A stretch of DNA of 64,000 nucleotides. Source: Cyclina sinensis. Taxonomy: Eukaryota; Mollusca; Bivalvia; Venerida; Veneridae. A program made the position numbers and the translations under genes. The stretch lies in assembly GCA_012932295.1 (NCBI GenBank), contig JAAONU010000019.1, positions 17,183,908-17,247,907 of the forward strand, in the 5' to 3' direction. Position 1 is the first letter of the stretch, and the number at the start of each line of letters is the position of its first letter. This document shows, one piece after another, positions 54,625 to 64,000 of this stretch. Below the pieces are notes generated by a model. It saw only the letters and a program-made list of their open reading frames with translations. It did no database searches and had not been told where the DNA came from.

Positions 54625-54815
54625 CGTTCTGTCTGATCACACCCCAGTCTAGGGCTAGAGTGCAGGACTGCGTATCCTTAGATCAAGGGTTCGAATCACA
54701 TAAGATTCTTTCATGATCTTCATATTCCTCAACTCTGCACAAACACTGCTATGGAACCTACTAAACAGTCATCCAGCAAGACTTCTGTAAGTTACAAGAA
54801 CTTTGTTTTATACCG
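54625..54815 (+). mobile_element. tRNA-derived SINE (copy 3)
   Basis: A tRNA-like head contains AGTCTAGGGCTAGAGTG (A box region) and a near-perfect B box, GGTTCGAATCAC, at about 54689. The core TCTGTAAGTTACAAGAACTT at 54784-54803 matches the other two SINEs. The heads of the three SINEs are not alike, so the families share a core but descend from different tRNAs. Confidence 0.7.
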
Positions 54816-56285
54816 GTTTATTGCGATTCAAATTGGAATGATACGCTTATCGTATCGGCAGCGTCCGTATCAGCCGTATCGCTATACGTTTCCTGAAAAA
54901 ATTCTGGCCAAGTTCATATCCATTTAAATGCACCTAAAAACTTATCTTAAAACCAAAAATCAAGGAACTTTACTGCTACTTGTCTTTGTTTGTTGATGAC
55001 GCACACTTTTTCGAGAAAATTAAAGTGCTATACAAAACACATAGATCTGTTTTTGGAATGTGTGAAATCCGGCCTGCATGTCTATAGTCCGAGATCAGTT
55101 GTTATGCGGCACTTACTATGAAGACTATAAAACGCACAGCATACTGAGCATTTCTAGTATTCTACCAGTAACCAGATATATTTAAAGACATAATATTTAA
55201 TCAAATAAGACAGTCATGAAAGAAGTATACCACTTTGATATTTAGTAGTAACACGTGAATGTTTTAATATAAATTCTGTTACGATAGGATGTGTCATGAT
55301 TTAAAAACCTGAGAAAGTAGGAGAGCCGCACACTATACGAACATCTATCTTTAGATTAAGTAATCTGGACTGTGCTTTTACAAACTTTACATAGATTCTT
55401 TTTCATAAACATTTTTTTTTTGTAATTTCGACTTATTTGTGAATTATGAAATGAATAAAAAGAATGATATTTACTGCCCTCCGCGATCTTCGATTTTCTG
55501 TTCAAGTTGGTGGTATTTTGCCGCGTTAATAATAAAGATTACTCTCTCTTATGTCGAGAGTAAAGCAATTATTCTCTTATCAGCTATAGCTAGAAACAAG
55601 CAACACATACATAGGAATAACATTTGATATTTGGTAGTACATATCAATACAAATAAAATGAATAAATCGGTTTTTTATGTCTACGCCTGTTTCCGGAGTC
55701 AGAGGTTGTCTGTCTGTAACTTGCTGTAACTGCTCCTTCAACTGGTTCAATTAAGCAACACTGAAACGAGACTGAAAAACGTACTTGAACATACCGTATA
55801 TATTGGGAGGGAGGGCGGGATGTATGTACACAGAGTGAATGTACAATGTACTACCAATTCTACGTGTCGAGTGAAGAAAACCTCGCAAACACGATATAAA
55901 TACCCTAGTTACACACGAAATTCACGTGCACAGTATCAATTATTAACTTAAAATACTGACACTTACAGATACGTTAAGCTAACACGCCAGAAAACCACAC
56001 TAAACGCTGTGCATTTTAAAAAGGGATTGTTCATTCAATCCCATTTAAAATGCTTATTTTTGCATTTCTAGCCTATGAAAATGCATCAAAATTTTTAGGT
56101 TTGAGACCGATGAGGCAAAAAATGTGACAAAAACAACAACAAATGACTTGTTCAGATTGTGTAATTTACAATAAATACACAAAAAAAGTGAGTTTATATT
56201 TCATTTGACAAAGCTAATAAATAAAATAAATATATATATATATCATAACAATATGTTACAAGAAACTAATGAAACTACCAGTAGC
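54816..56285. other. Non-coding stretch
   Basis: No domain-bearing frame. Two short phrases, CGTATCGGCAGCGTCCGTAT and the related 'cgcatcggcattgcaatac' at 57.84 kb, recur on either side of the 70-bp array. A short TA microsatellite lies at 56229-56242. Confidence 0.4.
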
Positions 56286-56290
56286 TGAAT

Positions 56291-57430
56291 TGTTATGCTG
56301 GCATAACAAATTTTCAACAAAATTGTTCCTCTATTCCATAAGACTAAAAACTGTCATTAATCAAAGAAAATTTATATAAAAGAACAAATTGAATTTTAAG
56401 AAATCTTGAAAAAAAAACTGAAATGTTATGCCGGCTTACAAATTTTACGAAATGTCTATTTAAACGAACAATCTGAATTGTTATGCCAGCTTAATAATTA
56501 AAAAATGTGTTTGTTTTTACAAAAGTCTTGAAATGAGAAACCATATTGTTATGCCGGCATAACATTTTTACGAAAGGTTAATTTTCAAGGAATTTTGAAA
56601 GAAAAACCTGAATGTTATGCCGGCATAACAATATTTAAAGTAAAAATGTCTTTTTTTAAACAATATTCTTGAAAATGAGAAACTTTGTTATGCCGGCTAA
56701 CAAATTTTATGAATTGTCCATTTTTAAGAAATCATGAAAAAAAAAAAACCTGAAATGTTATGCCGGCTAACAAATTTTATGAAATGTCCATTTTTAAGAA
56801 ATCTTGAACAAAAAAAACCCTGAAATGTTATGCCGGCTAACAAATTTTACGAAAGGTCCATTTTCAAGAAGTCTTAAAACGAAAAAAAAAAAACTGAAAT
56901 GTTATGCCCGCTAACAAATTTTACGAAAGGTCCATTTTCAAGAAGTCTTAAAACGAAAAAAAACTGAAATGTTATGCCGGCTAACAAATTTTACGAAAGG
57001 TCCATTTATAAGAAATCTTGAAAAAAAACCCTGAAATGTTATGCCGGCTAACAAATTTTACGAAATGTCCATTTTTAAGAAATCTTGAAAAAAAAAAACC
57101 TGAAATGTTATGCCGGCTAACAAATTTTATGAAATGTCCATTTTTAAGAAATCTTGAAAAAAAAAAAAAACCTGAAATGTTATGCCGGCTAACAAATTTT
57201 ACGAAAGGTCCATTTTTAAGAAATCTTGAACAAAAAAAAACCTGAAATGTTATGCCGGCTAACAAATTTTACGAAAGGTCCATTTTCAAGAAGTCTTAAA
57301 ACGAAAAACCCTAATTGTTATGTTAACAATATTCTTGAAAATGAGAAATTTTGTTATGCCGGCTAACAAATTTTACGAAATGTCTATTTTAACGAAAAAT
57401 CTGAATTGTTATGCCGGCTTAATAATTAAA
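56291..57430. repeat. 70-bp satellite array around a GCCGGC palindrome
   Basis: About 16 units carry the anchor TGTTATGCCGGC, spaced near 70 bp in the regular part (56686, 56756, 56826, 56900, 56970, 57037, 57106, 57178, 57248). Outer units hold the full palindrome TGTTATGCCGGCATAACA (56547 and 56613). Inner units have lost two bases (GCCGGCTAACA). Poly-A stretches and 'TTTTACGAAATGTCCATTTT' make up the rest. Open frames on either strand here come from the repetition. Confidence 0.9.
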
Positions 57431-58234
57431 AAGTGTTTGTTTTTACAAAAGTCTAGATCTATATCCAATACGAGAATAATTTCATTTAAAGCGGATGTGG
57501 CTCGTGCTAAGTGTGCATGTAAAATTGTAAGAAAAAAATGTCTGACAATCATGTTTAGTTGCTATCTGTCTGATATTGTGTACTTTGTTGAAGATATCTG
57601 TACTAAAAATATTTACCACTTTTACCTTAGAACTGTACAAAATATACCTGTTTGTGCAAATTAGCAATAAATCTAATTATGTTAATTGATATAACTATAA
57701 TTACAGAAGATATCTGTACTTTAATACCTTTTTTATGTCAAAGTTTTATTAATTATCATAAATAAATTTGGAATTTGTATTGATTTTCAGTGTAAGAGGC
57801 AGTGTATCGTATTGTATTGCGTATAACCATACCCGTATCGCATCGGCATTGCAATACATAGCCCTATTCACGACAGGTTTTAAATAAATTAGTACACTAA
57901 ACAAAATTGATCACACTCTATAATTATAAATATAGTTAAGGTTTAGAAAGTTTAGTATTTAAACAAACACTAAGCTTGTCACACATCTGTAGAACTCCAG
58001 TAAAGTCAAATCAACAAATGGGGAATTCCTCAAAATATATATAGATAATATCATTATCAGTTTAAATTATATGACTAACTATGTAGTGTATATACATAAA
58101 GGAACATGCTGTGAATCAAAGAAGCACATATTTTCAGAATCAATTTTGAAAGGAAAATTCGTCTTTATCATATAAACCTATTAAACACCAACTTAAATAA
58201 AATGAATAGAATAAATTTCAGCAAGTTATTCTTT
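57431..58234. other. Non-coding stretch
   Basis: No recognised gene. Part of a 114-codon open frame that starts in the 70-bp array runs into this region, but it has no motif. Confidence 0.4.
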
Positions 58235-58462
58235 GTTTGATTCTTAAAAACATGTGCAGTCAAGTAATACAAAGTTTCTTGCCGGTTATTTGTTAAGATC
58301 TTGTTTATTATTTTTATAATAGAAATATAGTAAATAAAGCAATGTTCTGATCTTCATCAAGTAACTGCCTGACCTGCATATAATATAAGTTACAGAACAA
58401 ACTTGGTTGTATACCAAAGGCATTCTAGAAGACAGGAAACTATTTAACAAAATAATTTTTAC

Positions 58463-58724
58463 CTTTATCAACAGCCAATAGGTATAACCTTAGTTGATGT
58501 AATTTTCCTTCCTTCTTTATCTGCTTTCAATCTTCGGTATTTAAAATCTTCTCTGGCTTTATAAAGCCAGCACTGGATGGTATTCTGCATTCAATCTTTA
58601 TGTTTGGGAAAGATTTCTCTGCTTGACAAATCCAATCATCCTCTGTACGCTGAAAACCTTTATCACTTTGAAAATTTCTTCTAACTGGTTTTCCATTTCT
58701 ATCCAGTATCTGCACTCCAATTTC
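58463..58724 (-). pseudogene. Exon 2 of duplicated unknown gene
   Basis: An acceptor (ttaattgcag) and a donor (gtaaaa) frame it on the minus strand. It reads EIGVQILDRNGKPVRRNFQS, DKGFQRTEDDWICQAEKSFP, NIKIECRIPSSAGFIKPEKI, LNTED, then TGA, then KQIKK and LHQLRLYLLAVDK. The other copy has TTA at the TGA site, so this is a point nonsense change. A mixed charged domain with W and C residues and a Lys/Arg-rich helix is visible, but I do not know the family. Confidence 0.5.
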
Positions 58725-59313
58725 CTGCAATTAAAAATTATAATGACACATAGGTGAAATCAATCTGTTTTAGTTATAATGTGTCGATTTACAAAAAAAA
58801 TCTGAAAAATAGATACAATTCACATTAACACACACGGCGTATTATTAAACAGTAAACTGTTTCACAGTTGTATGTTTACATGTTCGATGAAAAAATATAC
58901 CACATTTTAATCTGTTTATATCAATTTATCAATTTTGTAGACTGTATATATTGTGAAACTACTAACATATGAAGTCAACATTGATGTAACCTCAGCTTAT
59001 GATATTTAACTTGCTTATCTTGAAGCTGAAGCTTTGTATAAATTTTTTCTCCTCCTCCTGCCCAAAGAAGAAACTGATAACATCTTTCTTCTAGTTTATT
59101 TCAACTGATATTATATCAAATTAAGACTTTCTTGTTCTTTTTTAAATATATGTCATCAAACTTTTTCTAAACTTGTCATCAATCAACTTCATTTTAACAG
59201 GAACAATGTTAGTGATACAAATAAGTGAAAAAGTCAATCATTTTTTCTCAGTTTTAAACTGCAAAGCACACTATACTTAGTTCTAGGGTGAAATATCATT
59301 TTAAAGAATTTAC

Positions 59314-59423
59314 CAGATTGTGTGGATCAGTTATTTTTGGTTTCTTTTTTGCACTGGGTGTACTTGTCTTTGCCAGAGGCTGAGCAAACGTTCTTTTCAG
59401 TTTGTCAAGAGACTCCCTTCCAG
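59314..59423 (-). CDS. Exon 1 of duplicated unknown gene
   Basis: Acceptor gaatttcag and donor gtaaat bound it on the minus strand. It reads GRESLDKLKRTFAQPLAKTS, TPSAKKKQKITDPHNL. Phase matches exon 2. Two residues differ from the captured copy (T for M, A for V). More exons should lie beyond 60.5 kb on this strand or within unrecognised sequence, but none is seen. Confidence 0.5.
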
Positions 59424-59694
59424 CTGAAATTCATAAGATTTAGACACTTTGTGCTGACATACAAGTGATTTCACTACAAAGCTTGACCATGGATAAATGG
59501 AAGTTTCAATAAAATGTAACTGTTGAGGAAAATTATAAGTAAACATTCTGTATCTTCGCTGACAATGAGCATACTGCTAGTATACAACATTCTTTTTCAC
59601 ATATATTCTAGGCAATTTGTTACGAAATCTATTTAAAAATAACTTTTTCATAAAAAAAAAAGAATTTATGTACCTTAAACAGTGAAAAAGAATG

Positions 59695-60427
59695 CAGAAT
59701 GTTACATTTTACTAAAAACCTTACTAAAATTTCTAAGTTAAAAGGAGTTCCTACCACAGTTATGCCCCTCACCCCTGTGGGCCAAGCCAATTTTGGCAAC
59801 AGTGTTGTTAGATGTCCATTACAGAAGGTTTTATGCCAATATGTAAGCATTTGCTATTGTGGTTTCAGAAGGAGATTTAATAGATTTTATTCTATACACA
59901 ACAGGAAAACCCATGATCCCACAAGGGGTGGGGGGTCAATTTTTTTCAAAGACCATGATTTGAATGTTGGTAGAGGAGCACTACACAATGTTTCATATCA
60001 AATATCTAAGCTCTATACTTTCCAGTTTCAAAAAAGAAGATTTTATAAGTTTTTATTATTTACATAAAAAACATAACCCCCAGGGTAGGGCCATTTTTGA
60101 CCTTATAATAAATTTGACAAAAGGACCTCTACATGATGTTACATACCAAATATAAAAGCTTTTGCCCTTGCACTTTCAGACAAGAAGATCTCTGAAATTT
60201 ACATTTCTGGAACCCCTTTTTTGGGCCCTGTGATGTACTTATGCAACCCACCAGACATTGAACTCTGATGGGGGACTACCAAGGATTATTCATGTTATTC
60301 AAGTTTTGTCCAAATCCAGATATCAGTTTCAGAGGAGATGTAGTTTAAAGAAATTGTTAACTATCAGAATAATGGTCGAGGGGGATCACCAAAGCTCACC
60401 ATGAGCTTGTTGTGCTCAGGTGAGCTA
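59695..60427 (-). repeat. Bivalve-type dispersed repeat within segment copy 2
   Basis: It is the inverse of 40936-41650 and ends on the plus strand at the hairpin head CATGAGCTTGTTGTGCTCAG, then GTGAGCT. The 122-codon open frame at 59699-60067 lies wholly inside it and is treated as a by-product. Confidence 0.7.
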
Positions 60428-60488
60428 AAAAGGAAATAAGCCATGCAACATTACATACACTAATATAAAGTATGAAAATGTGTCACTT

Positions 60489-61744
60489 TCTACAATCTTG
60501 AACTTAAGGCAGTTCATACTTTGCTTTCTTGAAAACTATTTATAATAATGTTATGATAATTTTTTTCAGTCTTGTTCAAGTTTTAATGACATGGTATTTT
60601 ATAAAGCAAGTTTACTATCAAATGTATGTAATCATTTCACTTTGCCAAGGTAACAGCAAGTATTCATTTATAACATGAGAAATGTAAATAATTCAATTTT
60701 AAGAACTGATACACAGATGAAAAGCAATGCCTGCACTAAGTTTGATTGCCTGAGAGACTGTGTCTTCTGACTCTGCACCTGAACGAACAATACCACTTGC
60801 TTTTTATTAATATATTTATCTTGTGAACCAATGTATGCAATTCATTGTTATTTCATTGGAAATCTTGTTATTTCCCATTGACCTAATAACTATTTTTAAT
60901 TCCTATTTAAATGCCAATCCTGAAAACAAACACATAAATGTAATTATTCCTAAATCATTTCTAAAGAGGTTCAAACTACAAACTGTTGATGCTAAAAAAG
61001 ACGAAAGTTGCTTATACTTTGAAATAATTGTTTAGTTTGTTTAGAAGGCATTAATTAAATTAAAGTTTTTTTCTCGTAAAGTCGCAGGAGTGAAATTCTA
61101 AGCTCAATCTTCAATTCTATAAGTATAAATTGAAATTTACTTTTTGGCACAAATGTTGTATTAAGCATTTTAACACCAGCTCTGAATTTAAGTAAGAAAG
61201 CACTTTCAACCTTTCAATCGGGTGCCAGATCTGTAGCAAAATTTTGGTCCTGGGGAGTGTTCCAATCCACAGGATGAACAAAACATCATATTCTGTAATG
61301 CAGAAAAATGTACATAAATAGGCACTGTTGATGTATATGGTCTTAAAAATAAATTCACATATTCATATATCACAGGAATTTGTAAATAAGGATAATTTCA
61401 TGTCATTTATGATTATTTTACTTTTTTGTGCTTTCGTTTTAGAACAGTACTTCAAGCAGTGTCATAAAAGCTACACATTTAAAGCTTTTTATTCGATGTG
61501 TAGTTGTTTAACTGTTTCCTATTCGGCTCTGGTCATTTCTCCTTGAGTCGACTGGCCCAGTGTTATTATTTATTAGACTTACATGAAAGGGATATGATTG
61601 AGCACTGTGGACCCTATTTATTTATGCTTGAGTATTTCATATTTAAAAGGGACATGGTGAAACAGTGGTTCAGATTAGGTTTTGTGATATTGGTAAGTGG
61701 TACTGCCATAACTCTTACAAGAGCACTGTAGGTGCCAGTCCTTG
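60489..61744. other. Non-coding stretch
   Basis: Open frames of 70-75 codons (60823, 61328, 61504) have no motif. The second of these is AT-rich and hydrophobic. Nothing else is seen. Confidence 0.4.
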
Positions 61745-61862
61745 GCTGTATTTCTAACAAGTGGCTCACAAGGGTCATGCTTTCAACAAACTTGGCTGAG
61801 GTCCTCTACACAGTGTTACACGAGTATCTAAGCTGTATGCCTTCTGGATTTTAAAAAAAAAA
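61745..61862 (+). repeat. Fragment of dispersed repeat
   Basis: The phrases 'aacttggctgaggtcctcta' and 'tatctaagctgtatgccttc' match internal parts of the repeat family at 16.4 and 54.5 kb. It ends at an A-rich tract. Neither terminus is present. Confidence 0.5.
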
Positions 61863-62189
61863 AGATTTTGAAATGTTTTGCTTTTTACCTTAAAATATGT
61901 GTAATGGAATTGATTGTTTTACTTTATTCAAACATATTGAAGTTTACTATTTAATATTATTGTATTGTGTTTTCTGCACTTTAATGACATTCGTAAGTGA
62001 AAATTGTTTTGTTCTGTTCAATGACTGACACACAACTTTACACTGCTATTTATCAGTATAGTGGTTTCAGTGTTTTGATAACTGATTGTCTACACTTTGA
62101 GCTACACATTCATTGTATATGGAAGAAATCACTGATTCTGTGTAAGTGCAATCACTCGGAACATAGGGTATAAAATTATCATTAATATG
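61863..62189. other. Non-coding stretch
   Basis: AT-rich, no frame or repeat seen. Confidence 0.4.
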
Positions 62190-62790
62190 ATCGGTTGACC
62201 AGGAGCGGCGAAGTTATTAAAATCGTCGCCGAGTAGAGATAGGCTAAATATTCGAATTAGATGAAAATAGTTTCGTCAATTAAACCGCCGTCGAGTAAAG
62301 CTAGGCTAAATCTTCGAATAAGATGAAAATAGTTTCGTCGTTTTATGGCGAAGTTGTAAGAACTTTTTCGAGTTCGGCAAAATCTTAAAATTCGACTCAT
62401 AATAGTTTTGTCGTTTTAACGCCGATTTTAAGAACGAAGTTGTTAATAATAACGTCAGTGAGAAAATGACCGAAGTGTATAATAAAAGCTTCGCCAAACT
62501 TAAATAATAAGATCGTCGTTGTTTGCTGAACGAAGTTGTTGGTAATAACGAAGTTGTTGATTTTACTCGAAGATTTATAATAACGTCGTCTAATTTTCAG
62601 ACGACGAAGATGTTACTGAATAGACGCTGAAAATAATTACGTCGTTGTTGATAATATTGTCGCTGTTTTCCTGTACATGTGAAGTTGTTATAAACAGTTT
62701 CGTCAACATTATATGAAAACGTCATCGATGTTATTAAAATCGATGAAGATATTTCCCAATGTATTTATATAGCGAAAATAATAACACCGG
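62190..62790. repeat. TCG-rich degenerate repeat tract
   Basis: Words such as GAAGTTGTT, AACGAAGTTGTT, TTTCGTCGTT and TCGAATAAGATGAAAATAG recur irregularly over 600 bp. GATGAAAATAGTTTCGTC occurs twice, 60 bp apart (62261 and 62321). CpG is far denser than in the rest of the window. No frame is open. It directly abuts the second copy of the interior repeat at 62797. Confidence 0.6.
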
Positions 62791-62796
62791 CGGGGG

Positions 62797-64000
62797 TGTA
62801 CTCTGGCTTTCCATACAAGAGCCAAAGTTAATTCCATAAATAAGACAGAAAAAAAAGCAAATCGGTGCTTGAATTTTTGTTTTTAGGTTTTACCGAAACA
62901 TCTGTTGTACAGAGTTTTTACTGTTGTTGTTAATTGTTATTTAAGAGGAGTTATAAATTCTATAGAATAGAGGAAAGAAACCACTTTTTATATAAAAAAA
63001 AACACTTCAGACAAAATACGAATTGAGTTCCTAGATAAACGAGACCAAAACCTTTAGAAAATAAACAAGACCCTGAGGCTTCACTTGTTTCGGACCTTTC
63101 TACATAGCACATAGCCTGGAATGTTGCATGGCACAACTACGTACATGAATCCAGAGGCTGTGTAGCATCAATATATGATGTTTGCCACACTGCATGCCTT
63201 CCAAAATTTGGTATATATCTCTTTAATAACTCCGTCATTAATGATGTGCAAGTTGCCAAGGCACTTTATTCAACAGTCCGGATACACCTAGCCCCTACAA
63301 AGTGTAAAAAAAATATGAAACATTTATGTTCAAACAGTTCAAAAGATCCCACTTATTTAAAATATTTCATGTTAAACAGTTTTAAACGTGCCCCACGTTT
63401 TATATTGTGCAGTGTAGAGAGACTACAGATGGATTGTAAATTTCTGTAAAAATTGATATCTCGCTGAAGAAGACTTTTTTTAATAGTGATTCAGTTATTT
63501 CAATCCAATACGCTCATAGATAATTTGTATGTATTCACAGAATTGATGGAATCTACCATAAAACAAAATAACACTTAAAGTCTCAGTACATGCGAGTTAA
63601 TCTAATTTAACCGATTTATTTCAGAAAAAAATGTGTTACTATAAAAATGAAACTTTGAGACGTATTTGATGAATTTTGTATTTTTAAGGTGATACAAATC
63701 CATCGGTATCGAACTCAGATAAGTAAAAAAATGGTCAACATCACTTTTAATAGATGTGATTCACTACTGATGGCCTCCCTCCATTAGGACAAGAGATATT
63801 TTGCTGCCACGGGATGGAAACAATACGTCTTGATAATGAATCAAGAACAATGCTATAATTACAGACCCTATTAAGTCCCTTGAATACCTGATTGTCATTT
63901 AATACGGCAATCTCTGTAGAAGAATTTTGAACGCTGCTATGATCAGACGTAAGATATTAATAAAGGGCTTTCGTGCACGTATATACGAACCATTAAATAA
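62797..64000 (+). repeat. Second copy of 33783-35040, cut by window edge
   Basis: It follows the other copy in the same orientation from ACAAGAGCCAAAGTTAATTC to CGAACCATTAAAT. An extra stretch of about 90 bp lies at 63530-63630. It lacks the 305-bp arms upstream, so either this is a separate repeat that the 3.1-kb element absorbed or the arms have been replaced by the TCG-rich tract. Confidence 0.65.

Larger units (their letters stand above)
58235..60488 (-). repeat. Second copy of the captured segment (possible donor locus)
   Basis: It is the inverse complement of 40874-43077, somewhat longer (2254 against 2204 bp). It is not flanked by the TACGGAAGCC terminal repeats. Its exon 2 acceptor is intact. 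It is therefore the better candidate for the source, or for a closer relative of the source. Both ends stop exactly where the DNA element's own sequence begins in the other copy. Confidence 0.8.

Noticed and set aside
56981..57265. 94-codon minus-strand open frame with a repeating RFLKNG-F-KFVSRHNISG text
   Set aside because: It lies wholly inside the 70-bp satellite, and its repetition is that of the DNA. Unit lengths vary with poly-A length, so the frame is not kept across the array.
59699..60067. 122-codon open frame in the duplicated segment
   Set aside because: It sits entirely within the dispersed repeat, and the equivalent stretch in the other copy (41383-41646) is broken.

Overview
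This window looks like AT-rich nuclear DNA from a bivalve mollusc. The sequence shows roughly one-third GC, multi-exon gene remnants with canonical GT-AG introns, tRNA-derived SINEs and many decayed transposons. It also carries several copies of a dispersed repeat whose start (AGCTCACCTGAGC) and end (GGGCCATCATGGCCCTC) I associate from memory with clam and other bivalve genomes. No prokaryotic operon layout, rRNA gene, intact tRNA gene or CRISPR array is present, and I see no clearly intact host gene.

Left part, 1-20 kb. After a dispersed repeat come three minus-strand exons of a decayed gene with a serine-rich 31-residue repeat and a BEN-like end (1.7-3.5 kb). A degraded plus-strand transposase gene of the tnp2/CACTA (EnSpm) kind follows at 5.4-9.6 kb. 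Then come a patch of TTCATGA palindromes, a 40-bp tandem array, a SINE, two orphan exons, another dispersed repeat, and a second badly decayed protein-coding element of unknown family (17.8-19.2 kb).

Centre, 20-36 kb. A quiet stretch leads to a long perfect-type hairpin element (24.2-25.3 kb). Next is a minus-strand gene of about ten exons (30.4-25.75 kb) resembling the invertebrate DUF6589 family with two PHD-type zinc fingers set inside it; its splice sites survive but it carries several stops and frameshifts. A four-exon RecQ-type helicase gene (31.3-32.9 kb) lacks its 5' part and has one frameshift. A 3.1-kb element with inverted repeats of about 305 bp (33.2-36.3 kb) follows; part of its interior recurs at the right edge of the window.

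Right part, 36-64 kb. A LINE with a zinc-knuckle/SGNH-esterase ORF1 and an endonuclease/reverse-transcriptase ORF2 is split by a 2.7-kb DNA element with terminal inverted repeats and a CATTCT target duplication. That DNA element carries 2.2 kb of gene sequence, with exons, introns and a nested repeat. The same segment exists in opposite orientation at 58.2-60.5 kb, which suggests capture of a gene fragment. A second hairpin element (45.2-45.5 kb) has the same centre as the first, but its arms differ in a mutually complementary way. A BTB-BACK gene (48.3-51.0 kb) is interrupted by a 5'-truncated CR1-like LINE. Satellite-like arrays (145-bp and 70-bp units), a third SINE and an unusual TCG-rich tract fill the rest.

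The most interesting material is structural: the hairpin elements with covarying arms, the gene-capturing TIR element nested in a LINE, and the PHD-containing DUF6589-like gene. All family names come from reading translations by eye and were not checked by searches.
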